Assembly: GCF_030211955.1 (NCBI RefSeq)
Contig: NZ_JASODI010000009.1
Coordinates: forward strand, 1-64,000
DNA from: Corynebacterium frankenforstense
Lineage (GTDB): Bacteria; Actinomycetota; Actinomycetes; Mycobacteriales; Mycobacteriaceae
DNA length: 64,000 bases
Direction of reading: 5' to 3'
In this document: positions 17,965 through 26,879 of the stretch, one piece after another
How the letters are laid out: each line of letters starts with the position of its first letter
Numbering within the stretch: position 1 is the first letter of the stretch
Made by a program: the position numbers and the translations under genes
Notes under the pieces: generated by a model
Database searches by the model: none
What the model was told of the DNA's origin: nothing
Seen by the model: the letters and a program-made list of their open reading frames with translations, nothing else

Positions 17965-19451
17965 AGGTACTCCTGGAAACGGGGGCGGATGCCGACGACC
18001 ACGGCGATGACCGCCCCCAGGGAGAGCAGCAGCACCGAGGCGGCGACCAGCGTGGTCGCGGCCAGGCCGTCGGCGATGTAGGAGCGCATCGTCGTGCGCG
18101 ACTCGGCGATCAGTTCGGCCAGCGCGCGGTCAAGGTCGTTGAAGGCGGTGGCCGTGGTCGGCGCGCTGTCGGACTCGCGGGTGGTGTCCGTGGTCAGCCG
18201 CTCGCTGGCGGCGAAGTCGCCGGCGTTGAGCGCGCGGGTCAGCTCGCCGTGGGCGGTGCGCCACTCCTGCAGGGCGGTGCGCGCCTCGTGGACCAGGGCA
18301 GCGGAGTCGGGGGAGTCGCCGACGGCGGAGTCACCCTTCTCGACGTCGTCGAGGGCGCGGGTGATGCGCAGGGTGGCCTCGTTGAAGGGGTCGGTGCCGC
18401 CCTCGCCGAGCGGCTGGCGGCGCACCAGGGCCAGCGTCTCGGCGGTGCGGGCCTGCTGGGCCTCGATGCGCGAGGTGGTCAGCGAGTCCCAGGGGGTGGC
18501 CGCCTGGTCGAAGCCGCGCGAGCTGGCCTGCCAGCTGGCCAGGTTGGAGGCGCTGACCCACAGGATCGCCACGACGATCATCGCGGTGGCCGCCAGGAAG
18601 CCCTTGTTGAAACGGCGGCGGGTGCGCCGCCACAGCCACCACTGGGCGGCGGTGAGGAAGGCGACAGCGGCCAGCAGGCCGGACAGGGGCACGAACTGCG
18701 GGCGGGTCAGCTCGGCCTGGGCGCGGGCGACCTCGGCGCTGGTGTGGTCGAAGAGCTCGGCGGCGGTGGGCAGGATCTCGTCGCGCAGCAGCGCCGAGGC
18801 CGTGGCGGCGTACGAGAAGGCCACGGGGTTGCCCTGGCGGTTGTTCGCCCGTGCCGTCTCGACGAGTCCGGTGTAGACGGGCAGCTCGCGCTGGATGGTG
18901 GCGATCAGCTCGGCGGCGCGGCTGTCCTCGTCGCGGATGCCGGCGGCGACCTCGGAGGCGGCCAGCGAGGCGCCGTCGATGGCCGAGTAGTAGGAACGCA
19001 GCTCGTGGGCTGGCTGCGCGCCGGAGCGCACCAGCGAGTTCGTGGTCACCGTGTCCGCCAGCGAGAGCTGCGTGTACAGGTTGTGCGCGGCGTAGCTGGT
19101 CGGCTCGGTGACGGTGAGCAGCTCGTCGAGGTTGTCCTGGCGCGCGGCGGAGGACTGCGACATCGAGTAGCCGGCGGCGAAGATGGCCAGGGCCAGCACG
19201 ATGGTCAGCGTGATCATCCGGCCCGGGGTGGTCAGGACGTAGGAGCCGATCTTGCGCAGGTAGTAGGTGGGCACCGAGAAGCCGGTGTGCAGCCACGAGC
19301 GCAGCCCGGAGGGCCGCTCGTCGGTGTCCTCGGAGACCTCGTCGAGCCAGTGGTCCTGGGTGCCCACGGGCAGCTCGGAGCGGTCGACCCGGATCTCCCG
19401 GGAGCGGCGCGACTGCCGGCCCGACCGGCCGGTCTTGGTCTCGCGGCTCAT
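17961..19451 (-). CDS. glnX: Membrane signalling protein GlnX
   Basis: This 496-residue protein has a basic N-terminal tail (RSGRQSRRSREIRVDRS), a first membrane helix at about 79-97 and a large extracytoplasmic helical domain rich in Ala/Glu/Thr. Two central helices (GLLAAVAFLTAAQWWLW and FLAATAMIVVAILWVSASNLASW) flank a short basic loop, and a second extracytoplasmic domain and a last helix near the C-terminus (TLVAASVLLLSLGAVIAVVVGI) follow. This topology fits GlnX, which carries the GlnH signal to cytoplasmic PknG. The ATG at 19451 has TACAGT (19458-19463, complement) only 6 bases upstream, a leaderless start for the whole operon. A longer upstream frame is not supported. Confidence 0.88.
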   Translation of the reverse strand: MSRETKTGRSGRQSRRSREIRVDRSELPVGTQDHWLDEVSEDTDERPSGLRSWLHTGFSVPTYYLRKIGSYVLTTPGRMITLTIVLALAIFAAGYSMSQSSAARQDNLDELLTVTEPTSYAAHNLYTQLSLADTVTTNSLVRSGAQPAHELRSYYSAIDGASLAASEVAAGIRDEDSRAAELIATIQRELPVYTGLVETARANNRQGNPVAFSYAATASALLRDEILPTAAELFDHTSAEVARAQAELTRPQFVPLSGLLAAVAFLTAAQWWLWRRTRRRFNKGFLAATAMIVVAILWVSASNLASWQASSRGFDQAATPWDSLTTSRIEAQQARTAETLALVRRQPLGEGGTDPFNEATLRITRALDDVEKGDSAVGDSPDSAALVHEARTALQEWRTAHGELTRALNAGDFAASERLTTDTTRESDSAPTTATAFNDLDRALAELIAESRTTMRSYIADGLAATTLVAASVLLLSLGAVIAVVVGIRPRFQEYL

Positions 19452-19524
19452 TCCTTCACTGTATCGTCTGCGCGCCGGCGGGCACACCTTTCTGCCCCGG
19501 AAGGAGGCGGCTACCCTGGGGGCC

Positions 19525-20049
19525 ATGGACGGCGACGGCAACGGCTGGGCCGCGGGACCCGCGGGCGGCAGGCAGTGGGGCCGCTTCGGGGCGGCCGGAC
19601 TCTTCCTGCTCGCGGACCCGCACGCGCCCCGGCTGCTGATGCAGCACCGTGCCCTGTGGACCAACATCGGCGGCACCTGGGCGCTGCCCGGGGGTGCCCG
19701 CGACTCGCACGAGACCGCCGTCGAGGCCGCCCTGCGCGAGGCCCACGAGGAGACCGGCATCGCCCCGGGCGACGTCTCGGTGGCTGGCGAGCGGGTGACC
19801 GCCGGGCCCTTCGACGCCGACCCGGCCCGCCCCGAGCTGGCCGGGGGCTGGACCTACACGACCGTCGTGGCCGCCACGGTCACCGGCGCGGCGCTGGCCA
19901 CCGAGGCCAACAACGAGTCCCTCGAGCTGCGCTGGGTGCCGCTCGACGAGGTCGATCAGCTGCCGCTGATGCCCGCCTTCGCCGCCGCGCTGCCCGGCAT
20001 CCGGGCGGCCCTTCCCGGGGTGCTGCCCGCCTGGTTCGCGGGGCAGTAG
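19525..20049 (+). CDS. NUDIX hydrolase
   Basis: This 174-residue protein is a single NUDIX domain with a perfect Nudix box, GGARDSHETAVEAALREAHEETGI, matching GX5EX7REUXEEXGU. Family members hydrolyse nucleoside diphosphates linked to another group; the substrate is unknown, and MutT-type sanitation or ADP-sugar turnover are both possible. The ATG at 19525 has TACCCT (19512-19517) with a 7-base spacer and so looks leaderless. This promoter and the glnX promoter stand back to back within 73 bases. Confidence 0.9.
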   Translation: MDGDGNGWAAGPAGGRQWGRFGAAGLFLLADPHAPRLLMQHRALWTNIGGTWALPGGARDSHETAVEAALREAHEETGIAPGDVSVAGERVTAGPFDADPARPELAGGWTYTTVVAATVTGAALATEANNESLELRWVPLDEVDQLPLMPAFAAALPGIRAALPGVLPAWFAGQ

Positions 20050-20152
20050 GCCGGGGGTCCGCGGGGGCGCGGGGGAGTGCGTCGGGGGATTTCCGCGGGA
20101 TTGTGTGCGTGAGCACGGGAAGCCGCAAGCAAGGTGTGGCAGTCTTGTTGCC

Positions 20153-21151
20153 GTGATTGAAGTAGCCAACCTGACCAAGCGCTTCGGGTCCACCTGCGCG
20201 GTCGACGACTTGACCTTCCAGGTCGAGCCGGGCGCCGTCACGGGCTTCCTCGGGCCGAACGGGGCGGGCAAGTCGACGACGATGCGCATGATCGTCGGTT
20301 TGGACCACCCCACCGAGGGCACCGCCACGATCAACGGCGTGCCCTACTCCGGCCTCGAGCGCCCGCTGCACACCGTCGGCGCCCTGCTCGAGGCGCGCGC
20401 GACCCACCCGAACCGCTCCGCGGCCAACCACCTGCGCTGGATCGCCGCCGCCGGCGGCGTCCCCCGCTCCCGCGTCGACGAGGTCCTGGGGCTTGTCGGG
20501 CTCTCGGATGTCGCCGGTCGGCGCACCGGCGGGTTCTCGCTCGGCATGCACCAGCGCCTCGGCCTGGCCGCCGCCCTCTTGGGCGACCCGGAGGTGCTGC
20601 TCCTCGACGAGCCGGTCAACGGCCTGGACCCCGAGGGCATCCGCTGGGTGCGCGGGCTGATGCAGGCACTCGCCGCCGAGGGGCGCACCGTGCTGGTCAG
20701 CTCCCACCTGCTCTCCGAGATGGCGCAGACCGCCGAGCGGCTCATCGTCATCGGCCGCGGCAGGCTCATCGCCGACACCACCACCCACGAGTTCATCTCC
20801 GGGCACTCGGCGACGACGACCCTGGTGCGCTCGCCGCGCCTGGCCGAGCTCACCGCCGCGCTCGGGCAGCGCGGCCTGGCGGTCACCCCCGGCAGGGATC
20901 CCGAGGGCCGCGAGCGCCTCGAGATCGCCGACCGCACCCCCGACGAGATCGGCGCGCTGGCCTTTGAGGCCGGCGTGCCCCTCGCCGAGCTCGCCGAGCG
21001 GCGCGCCTCGCTGGAGGACGCCTTCATGGAGACCACCGGCCACGCCGTGGAGTACCACGCCGCGGCGCCGGGGCTGTCGGCGCAGAACGGGCCGGTACAG
21101 AACGGGCCGGTACAGAACGGGCCGACGCAGAACGGAAAGGCGGACCGATGA
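20153..21151 (+). CDS. ABC transporter ATP-binding protein
   Basis: This 332-residue ATPase has Walker A GPNGAGKST, Q-loop-region VGALLEARATHPNRSAANHLRWIA, signature LGMHQR (a weakened LSGGQ, as in drug/lantibiotic-export ATPases), Walker B LLLDEPVNGLDPEG and the H-loop SSHLLSEM. A C-terminal accessory domain (about 220-300) follows. It ends in a slippage-type tail of QNGPV repeats. The GTG at 20153 gives the family start VIEVANLTKRFG; no ribosome binding site is seen and CAGTCT lies 7 bases upstream. It overlaps the permease gene by 4 bases, forming an exporter of unknown substrate. Confidence 0.92.
   Translation: MIEVANLTKRFGSTCAVDDLTFQVEPGAVTGFLGPNGAGKSTTMRMIVGLDHPTEGTATINGVPYSGLERPLHTVGALLEARATHPNRSAANHLRWIAAAGGVPRSRVDEVLGLVGLSDVAGRRTGGFSLGMHQRLGLAAALLGDPEVLLLDEPVNGLDPEGIRWVRGLMQALAAEGRTVLVSSHLLSEMAQTAERLIVIGRGRLIADTTTHEFISGHSATTTLVRSPRLAELTAALGQRGLAVTPGRDPEGRERLEIADRTPDEIGALAFEAGVPLAELAERRASLEDAFMETTGHAVEYHAAAPGLSAQNGPVQNGPVQNGPTQNGKADR
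21083..21139 (+). repeat. 15-base tandem repeat at the 3' end of the ATPase gene
   Basis: The unit CAGAACGGGCCGGTA is repeated 3.7 times from 21083 and encodes QNGPV-QNGPV-QNGPT-QNG. It lies just before the stop and the overlapping permease start, so copy-number change would alter only the tail. Confidence 0.9.
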
Positions 21152-21909
21152 ACCTGCTCAACACCGTCCGGGCCGAGATCATCAAACTGTTCACCACGCG
21201 CTCGGTGTGGTGGACCAGCGCGCTGTTCGTGCTGCTCAGCTTCGGCATCTCCCTGCTGCTGACCGTCGCCCCGCAGCAGCCGATGGGACTGTTCGTCTTC
21301 CAGATCGAGCCCTACACCGTCGTCTACGGCATCCCCTCGATCGGACTGCCCGTGCTCATCGTGCAGGCCGTGATGGTGGTGACCACCGAGTACCGCTACC
21401 GCATCCAGGCCACCGCTTACCTGGCGAGCCCCCGGCGCTGGACCGTACCGGTGGCCAAGCTGCTCGTCTACGGGGCCTTCGCCGCCGCGCTGACCTTCCT
21501 GACCGCCCTGCTGTGCCTGGGCGTGGCCAAGATCCGCGTCGGCGACTCCGCCCCGATCTACTCGATGACGGACCCCGCCGTGCTGCGCGTGCTGTGGGTG
21601 CTGCCCCTGGCGGTCTTCCTGGTCATCTGCCTCGCCCAGGGCGTGGGCCTGCTGCTGCGCCACACCGCCGGGGCCGTGGCCCTGCTGCTGGCCTGGATCC
21701 TCGCCCTCGAGGACATCCTGGCCTTCCTGCCCAAGGTCGGCCAGCGCATCGGCGAGTGGCTGCCGTTCAGGCACCTCAACAACTTCATCGCCGGCGGCAA
21801 CGCCACCGGCATGGACTGGACGCAGAGCGCCTCGCTGGCCTACTTCCTCCTGTGGGCCGTGGGCCTGTTCATCATCGGCGTCGGGGTGCTCTACCAGCGC
21901 GACGTGTGA
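21148..21909 (+). CDS. ABC transporter permease (ABC-2 type)
   Basis: This 253-residue integral membrane protein has about six membrane helices, including ALFVLLSFGISLLLTVAP, GLPVLIVQAVMVVTTEYRYRIQATAYLASPRR (the coupling-helix region typical of ABC-2 permeases), LLVYGAFAAALTFLTALLCLG and VLWVLPLAVFLVICLAQGVGLLL. It pairs with the upstream ATPase, with which it overlaps by an ATGA. The stop codon lies within the stem of a perfect terminator hairpin. Confidence 0.88.
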   Translation: MNLLNTVRAEIIKLFTTRSVWWTSALFVLLSFGISLLLTVAPQQPMGLFVFQIEPYTVVYGIPSIGLPVLIVQAVMVVTTEYRYRIQATAYLASPRRWTVPVAKLLVYGAFAAALTFLTALLCLGVAKIRVGDSAPIYSMTDPAVLRVLWVLPLAVFLVICLAQGVGLLLRHTAGAVALLLAWILALEDILAFLPKVGQRIGEWLPFRHLNNFIAGGNATGMDWTQSASLAYFLLWAVGLFIIGVGVLYQRDV

Positions 21910-21925
21910 GGCTGACGCCTCACAC
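21904..21925 (+). terminator. Terminator overlapping the permease stop codon
   Basis: GTGTGAGGC (21904-21912) and GCCTCACAC (21917-21925) form a perfect 9-base stem with a TGAC loop. The TGA at 21907-21909 is inside the left arm. It probably also serves the convergent Na/Pi-type gene. Confidence 0.65.
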
Positions 21926-21948
21926 CCGGGCGCCTGACGCGTCGCGAC

Positions 21949-23334
21949 CTAGGCGAAGAGGAGGAATGCGCCGAAGGCGAGGAGCGGCAGCACGTAGAAC
22001 GCCGAGAGCACCACGCCCAGCGCGGTCAGCCGGCTGCGGCGGGCGCGCCGGGCGCTCGTCCCGCACAGTCGGTACAGCAGCCGGCGCAGCCCCGGCACCA
22101 GCGTCACCACCAGCACCGCCGCGACGTTGAAGAAGACGTGCACCAGGGCCGCCTGCAGGCCGAAGACACCGTAGGCGCCCGGCACCGTCAGTGCGGCGAC
22201 CAGGCCGCTGATCGTGGTGCCCAGGTTCGCGCCCAGGATCACCCACAGCGCCTCGGTCAGCCGCAGTATGCGCGTGGCGGCGAAGGGCAAGAGAGCCGAG
22301 ACCGTCACCGCCGAGGCCTGCACGGTGGCGGTGCCGAAGAGCCCGACGCTGAAGCCGCCCAGCGGGTTCATCCCGAAGAGCCGCTCGAAGAGCGAGCGCG
22401 TCGTCGCCGCGAAGAGCACCCGCAGCTGGCGGGCCATCACCCGCAACGCCACCAGGGCGAGGATCGCACCCAGGGCGATGCACACGACGCCGTCGGTAAT
22501 CTCGCCGGGCAATTGCCCGGCGAGGCCGCGTGCGCCCAGCGCGTCGACGGCCGGCTGGAAGAAGCCGACGAAGGTCACGCGCGCGTCGTCGAAGGCCTCG
22601 GTGCGGCCGCCGCCGACGGCCTCGGCGGTGACCTCGGAGATCCGCTCCAGCGGGTGGAAGGCGGCCTCGAGGATGAACAGCAGCAGCGCCGCCGAGGCGT
22701 TGAACCAGGCGTGCAGCGAGGCGGTGGAGAACGCGCGGCGGAACGCGCCGCGGTCGTCGGCGTAGGAAAACGAGGCCAGCAGCGGGGTGACCGTGGTGCC
22801 GATGTTCGCGCCGATGATCACGGGCACCGCCACCGGGACGCTGACCGAGCCGGTGGCCACCGCCGCGATGGTCAGCGCGGTGGTCGCCGTGGAGGACTGG
22901 GCGACGGCGGTGATCAGGATGCCCAGCAGAAGACCTGCCAGCGGGTGCATCGCGCGCTGCAGCAGGCCCTCGAGAGGGCCGGAGCCGAGCGTGTAGACGC
23001 CGTCAATGAGCAGGTAGAGCCCCAGGAACGCCAGCGCCAGGCAGCCGATGACGGCCGGCCAGCGTGCCAGGCGGCCCCAGCCGGAGAGCATGACCATGTC
23101 CTCGGCCTCGGGGATCTGCTTGGGGTTCATGAAGTGCTCGACGCCGAGGGGGCCGGCGGTGCTGCGTGCCATCCGGGCCGCGCGCGCACTGGCGGCGGTG
23201 GCGGAGCCGCGCCGCGGGGGAGCGGGCACCCCGCCGTGGTCGAGGCCGTGGCGGCGGTTCACGCGGGACCCGGGGAGGTCGACCACCGGCGGGACGGGTC
23301 GCGGACGCCGCTTCTCGGCGGGGCTGGGCACCAC
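21949..23334 (-). CDS. Na+/phosphate cotransporter-family protein (NptA/PhoU-less type)
   Basis: This 461-residue membrane protein carries the two inverted repeats of the Na/Pi (SLC34/NptA) family: AVAQSSTATTALTIAAVATG with VPVIIGANIGTTVTPLL in the first half, and GLFGTATVQASAVTVSALLPF with ALWVILGANLGTTISGLVAAL in the second. The QSS-type motif and GANIGTT are the substrate-binding signatures. It probably imports phosphate with sodium. The first 69 residues are a polar Pro/Arg-rich extension. The GTG at 23334 (or the adjacent GTG at 23331) follows a strong GGAGGAGGAGG site at 23342-23353, so the long form is preferred over the internal ATG. Confidence 0.85.
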   Translation of the reverse strand: MVPSPAEKRRPRPVPPVVDLPGSRVNRRHGLDHGGVPAPPRRGSATAASARAARMARSTAGPLGVEHFMNPKQIPEAEDMVMLSGWGRLARWPAVIGCLALAFLGLYLLIDGVYTLGSGPLEGLLQRAMHPLAGLLLGILITAVAQSSTATTALTIAAVATGSVSVPVAVPVIIGANIGTTVTPLLASFSYADDRGAFRRAFSTASLHAWFNASAALLLFILEAAFHPLERISEVTAEAVGGGRTEAFDDARVTFVGFFQPAVDALGARGLAGQLPGEITDGVVCIALGAILALVALRVMARQLRVLFAATTRSLFERLFGMNPLGGFSVGLFGTATVQASAVTVSALLPFAATRILRLTEALWVILGANLGTTISGLVAALTVPGAYGVFGLQAALVHVFFNVAAVLVVTLVPGLRRLLYRLCGTSARRARRSRLTALGVVLSAFYVLPLLAFGAFLLFA

Positions 23335-23423
23335 TTGCCGCCTCCTCCTCCCGCTCGTCCGGGACCGGTGTTCCTCTACTGTTCAGCTGCTCTTAATCTA
23401 TCACCGACGTGCACGGTCCCAGG

Positions 23424-23452
23424 AAAAATTTTGGGAGGGGCCGGGAGGCCCC
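23424..23452 (-). terminator. Terminator of the cardiolipin synthase gene
   Basis: On the minus strand GGGGCC (47-52 of this block) pairs with GGCCCC around TCCC (23437-23452), followed by CCCAAAATTTTT, a real T-tract. It lies between the cls stop and the Na/Pi-type gene, whose promoter must therefore lie between 23353 and 23424; TAGATT on the complement there is a candidate -10. Confidence 0.7.
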
Positions 23453-23478
23453 GCGGCGGCGGCCCGCGCAGCCCCGCC

Positions 23479-24975
23479 CTACTGGAGCGCCGAGGTCAGG
23501 CGCATGACGTTGTCGACGTAGCGGCGCATGACGCCGCGGTGGCGCCATTCGGCCAGGGTCAGCTCCTTGGAGGTGCGCCGGTAGGCCTCGGCGAGGTCGT
23601 GGAGCTTGAGCAGCAGGTCGCCGCGGGCCACCAGCAGCGAGACCTCGTAGTTCAGACCCAGGCTGCGCATGTCCAGGTTGGCGGAGCCGACCACGGCGAC
23701 CGTCTCGTCGCCGCCCTCGCCCGGGTCGGCGAGCACGAACTTGGTGTGCAGGATGTAGGGCGCGGGGAACTGGTGGATGCGCACCCCGGCCTCGAGCAGG
23801 GCCTGGTAGTAGCTGGACTGGGCGTGGTGGACCATGAACTGGTCCGCCTTCTCCGAGACCATCAGCTCCACGTCCACCCCGCGGTGGCAGGCGGTGATCA
23901 CGGCCTCGAGCAGCGACTCGTCCGGCACGAAGTACGGCGAGCAGATGATCAGCTTCTCCTTGGCGTGGTAGACCACGGAGTTGAACATGCGCAGCGCCGG
24001 CTCGGTGGTGTAGCCCGGTCCGGAGGGCACCAGCTGGACGACGTTCGCGCTCGAGTCGCGCGGCGGGGCGCCGGCCGGCTGCTCGCGGCCGTGCAGGGGG
24101 ATCTCCTCGCCGGACTCGCTGTACCAGTCGGTGGCGAAGACCATCTCCATCGAGTCCACGATCGGCCCGGCGAGCTCCAGCATCACGTCCACCCAGCGCC
24201 TGCCGGCCTTGACGTTGCCGCGCACCAGGTAACTGCGGTCGATCATGTTCTGCGAGCCGAGGAAGGCGACCTCGCCGTCGACGATGACGATCTTGCGGTG
24301 GTTGCGCAGGTCCGGTCGGCGGAAGCGCAGCTGCCAGGGCTGCAGCGGCAGCGTCAGGTGCCAGTCCACGCCGAGTTTGTCCAGGCGCCGGCCCAGCTTC
24401 AGGTAGCCGGGGTACTTCAACGAGCCCAGCTGGTCGAAGAGCAGGCGCACGCGCACCCCGCGGTCGGCGGCCCGGCCCAGCGCCTCGAAGAAGACGTCGG
24501 TGGTCTTGTCCCAGGCCATGATGTAGATCTGCACGTGGACGTAGTCGCGGGCGCGGTCGATGGCGGCGGCCATCGCGGCGATGGACTCCTCGTAGTCGGT
24601 GTGCAGCGCGCGGTCCTCGCCGACGACGGCCGGCAGGTTGGTCAGCTTCCGGTTGAGCCGGATCATCGCGTCGAGGTCGTCGGAGAGGTCCATGCCCTCC
24701 GGGTGGTCCGGGGTGTCGGCCTGGATGTCCTCGATCATCGCGTTGGCCTCCTGCTGGATGCGGTGGCGGCGGCGGTTGATGTAGGGCGAGCCGAAGAGCA
24801 AAAAGAGCGGCAGGCCGACGAACGGCAGCAGCAGAATGGCCAGCAGCCAGGCGGTCGAGGAGCTCGGCCGGCGGCCCTCGGGCACGTAGCCGATGGCGAT
24901 GATCTTGATGGCGTAGTCGATGATCAACCCGACGAGCTGCCAAGTGTCTAGGTCGACGCTGAAGGAGAGGCCCAT
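23479..24975 (-). CDS. cls: Cardiolipin synthase (phospholipase D superfamily)
   Basis: This 498-residue membrane enzyme condenses two phosphatidylglycerols to cardiolipin. Two N-terminal membrane helices (WQLVGLIIDYAIKIIAIGYVPEGRRPSSSTAWLLAILLLPFVGLPLFLLFG) precede two phospholipase D domains. The first HKD motif is altered in the spacing typical of Cls: LRNHRKIVIVDGEVAFLGSQN. The second is ILHTKFVLADPGEGGDETVAVVGSANLDMRS. The length is normal for ClsA-type enzymes. Translation from the ATG at 24975 gives the usual start before the first helix. It is separated from the upstream xth stop by 24 bases and may be cotranscribed with the def-GNAT-xth run. Confidence 0.92.
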   Translation of the reverse strand: MGLSFSVDLDTWQLVGLIIDYAIKIIAIGYVPEGRRPSSSTAWLLAILLLPFVGLPLFLLFGSPYINRRRHRIQQEANAMIEDIQADTPDHPEGMDLSDDLDAMIRLNRKLTNLPAVVGEDRALHTDYEESIAAMAAAIDRARDYVHVQIYIMAWDKTTDVFFEALGRAADRGVRVRLLFDQLGSLKYPGYLKLGRRLDKLGVDWHLTLPLQPWQLRFRRPDLRNHRKIVIVDGEVAFLGSQNMIDRSYLVRGNVKAGRRWVDVMLELAGPIVDSMEMVFATDWYSESGEEIPLHGREQPAGAPPRDSSANVVQLVPSGPGYTTEPALRMFNSVVYHAKEKLIICSPYFVPDESLLEAVITACHRGVDVELMVSEKADQFMVHHAQSSYYQALLEAGVRIHQFPAPYILHTKFVLADPGEGGDETVAVVGSANLDMRSLGLNYEVSLLVARGDLLLKLHDLAEAYRRTSKELTLAEWRHRGVMRRYVDNVMRLTSALQ

Positions 24976-24999
24976 GCGCGAGTGTCCGAGGCCCCGGTG

Positions 25000-25824
25000 T
25001 CAGCGCACCGCGTCGAAGTCGGCGACGTCGTAGTCGACCACCACCGGGGCGTGGTCGGAGGCACCCTTGCCGGAGCGCTCGTCGACGTCGATGAAGGCGC
25101 CGGTGATCCGGCGGGCCAGCGGGGCGCTGGCCAGCTGGAAGTCGATGCGCATGCCCTCGTTGCGCGGGAAGCGCCCGGCCGTGTAGTCCCAGTAGGTGTA
25201 CGGGGTCTCCCCGGTGCGCGCGCGGGTGACCTCCTCGAGGCCGGCCTCGCACAGGCCCTCGAAGGCGGCGCGCTCCGGCTCGGTGACGTGCGTGCGGCCC
25301 TCGAAGAAGGCGCGGTCCCACACGTCGTGGTCCTGCGGCGCGATGTTGAAGTCACCCATCAGCGCCAGGCGCGCCTCCGGGTGGGACTCCAGGCGCTGCT
25401 TGACGCGGTCTCGCAGCCGCCACAGCCAGCGCACCTTGTACTGGTAGTGCGGGTCGGCGATGGCGCGCCCGTTGGGCACGTACAGGCTCCAGACGCGCAC
25501 GCCGCCGCAGGTGGCGCCCACCGCGCGCGCCTCGACGCGCTCCTCGTCGACGCCGCCGGTCTTGGTGAAGCCGGGCTGGCCGTCGAAGTGGTCGGCGACG
25601 TCCTCGAGCCCGACCCGGGAGAGGATCGCCACGCCGTTCCACTGGTTGTAGCCGACGTGGGCGACCTCGTAGCCGAGGTCCTCGAAGCGTGAGACCGGGA
25701 AGTTCTCGTCGGTGCACTTGGTCTCCTGGACCGCGAGGACGTCGACGTCGTGGCGGGTCAGGAACTCCGCCATACGGTCGGCGCGGGTGCGCGCCGAGTT
25801 GACGTTCCAGGTGGCGATGCGCAT
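25000..25824 (-). CDS. xth: Exodeoxyribonuclease III / AP endonuclease
   Basis: This 274-residue DNA-repair nuclease cuts at abasic sites and degrades 3' ends. The exonuclease III fold is evident from MRIATWNVNSARTRADRMAEFL, VDVLAVQETKCTDENFP (metal-binding Glu), YNQWNGVAILSR, LMGDFNIAPQDHDVWD, MRIDFQLAS and SDHAPVVVDYD (catalytic Asp-His). The length is normal. The ATG at 25824 begins the conserved MRIATWN; upstream GTGs at 25830 and 25833 are possible. It lies 10 bases after the GNAT stop in the def-GNAT-xth run. Confidence 0.95.
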   Translation of the reverse strand: MRIATWNVNSARTRADRMAEFLTRHDVDVLAVQETKCTDENFPVSRFEDLGYEVAHVGYNQWNGVAILSRVGLEDVADHFDGQPGFTKTGGVDEERVEARAVGATCGGVRVWSLYVPNGRAIADPHYQYKVRWLWRLRDRVKQRLESHPEARLALMGDFNIAPQDHDVWDRAFFEGRTHVTEPERAAFEGLCEAGLEEVTRARTGETPYTYWDYTAGRFPRNEGMRIDFQLASAPLARRITGAFIDVDERSGKGASDHAPVVVDYDVADFDAVR

Positions 25825-25834
25825 GGCCACCACC

Positions 25835-26869
25835 CTATCCCGAGCTCGGCAGGTGGTGCGCGTAGCGGTGGCGGTGGTGCTCGGCGAAGCCGGCGGAGCG
25901 GTAGAGGCGGATGCCGGCGGTGTTGGTGTGCACCACCTGCAAAAACGCCTGCCCGGCGCCGGCGGCGGTACCCCAGGCGAGCATCCCGGCGGTGATCGCC
26001 TTGCCCAGTCCGTGGCGCTGGAAGTCCGGGGAGACCTCTACGGCAGACAGACCCAGCCAGGACCGGCCGGCGTCGTCGGCGGTGACGGTGCCGCGGGTGA
26101 TCGCCGCGGTGCGCCCGTCGGCGGCGCGGATGCGCCCGAAGCTCATGGTGCCGTCGATGTCGCCGCGCAACAGCTCGAGTGCGTGCCGGGGCAGGGCCTG
26201 GCCCCGGAAGTGGTAGAGCGAGTACCACTCCTCGTCCGGGGCGTCGTCGACCTCGAACGTGAACCCGTCCGGCACCGTCGCGGCAGGCGCGGCGTCGTCA
26301 AGCGGGCGCGTCATCACCAGGATCTCCGGGCCCCACTCCCACTCCGGCCCGGCGGCGAGGCGCTCGGCCGGGCGGGCGATGCGCTCGGGCACCTGGATGA
26401 TCGCGGGCATGGAGTGGCGGGCGTAGAAGGCGAGGATCTCGTCGAGCGGCACCGCGCCGAAGCCGGCCTGCGGGCCCAAAGGGGCGGCGGAGTTGGAGCG
26501 CTCGGTCACGCTATCGCCGGCGCGCAGCAGCCACTGCCCGTCGGAGCTGGTGGCGTGCTCGATGCCGGGGAAAGCGCGCGCGGTGGCGACCTCGACGGCG
26601 CGGATGTCGCCGTTGCGCACGGTGCGCTCGGGAAGCAGGCGCACGGTGACCAGCTGGGCGGGGTCGATGACCACGGCCTCGGCGTTCGACGGCAGGCCGC
26701 CGACCTCCTGCGGGCGCACCGTCAGCGGCTCGAGGGCGACGATGTGGCCGATGACGTCGGTGACCTGGCGGGTGCCCGGCACGCGGCGGCGCACGGTGAC
26801 CCGGTCGCCGAGGCCGGGGGTCTCGGTGCGGAAGACGCGGCGGATCCCGGAGCGCGGACGCGGACTCAT
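25835..26869 (-). CDS. GNAT acetyltransferase with N-terminal extension
   Basis: This 344-residue protein has a C-terminal GNAT domain (about 200-340) with AVEVSPDFQRHGLGKAITAGMLAWG as the acetyl-CoA loop and VVHTNTAGIRLYRSAGFAEHHRHRY as motif B, the RimI-like ending. Residues 10-75 (GDRVTVRRRVPGTRQVTDVIGHIVALEPLTVRPQEVG) look like a small beta-barrel and about 75-190 resemble a degenerate first GNAT half. Proteins of this build directly downstream of def are common in corynebacteria. Its location suggests a role at protein N-termini, but that is inference. It starts 10 bases after the def stop. Confidence 0.8.
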   Translation of the reverse strand: MSPRPRSGIRRVFRTETPGLGDRVTVRRRVPGTRQVTDVIGHIVALEPLTVRPQEVGGLPSNAEAVVIDPAQLVTVRLLPERTVRNGDIRAVEVATARAFPGIEHATSSDGQWLLRAGDSVTERSNSAAPLGPQAGFGAVPLDEILAFYARHSMPAIIQVPERIARPAERLAAGPEWEWGPEILVMTRPLDDAAPAATVPDGFTFEVDDAPDEEWYSLYHFRGQALPRHALELLRGDIDGTMSFGRIRAADGRTAAITRGTVTADDAGRSWLGLSAVEVSPDFQRHGLGKAITAGMLAWGTAAGAGQAFLQVVHTNTAGIRLYRSAGFAEHHRHRYAHHLPSSG

Positions 26870-26879
26870 GTCTGGGGGA

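Noticed and set aside
23071..23334. Internal ATG as the start of the Na/Pi-type gene
   Set aside because: The GTG pair at 23331/23334 has a strong GGAGGAGGAGG site at correct spacing, while the internal ATG has none.
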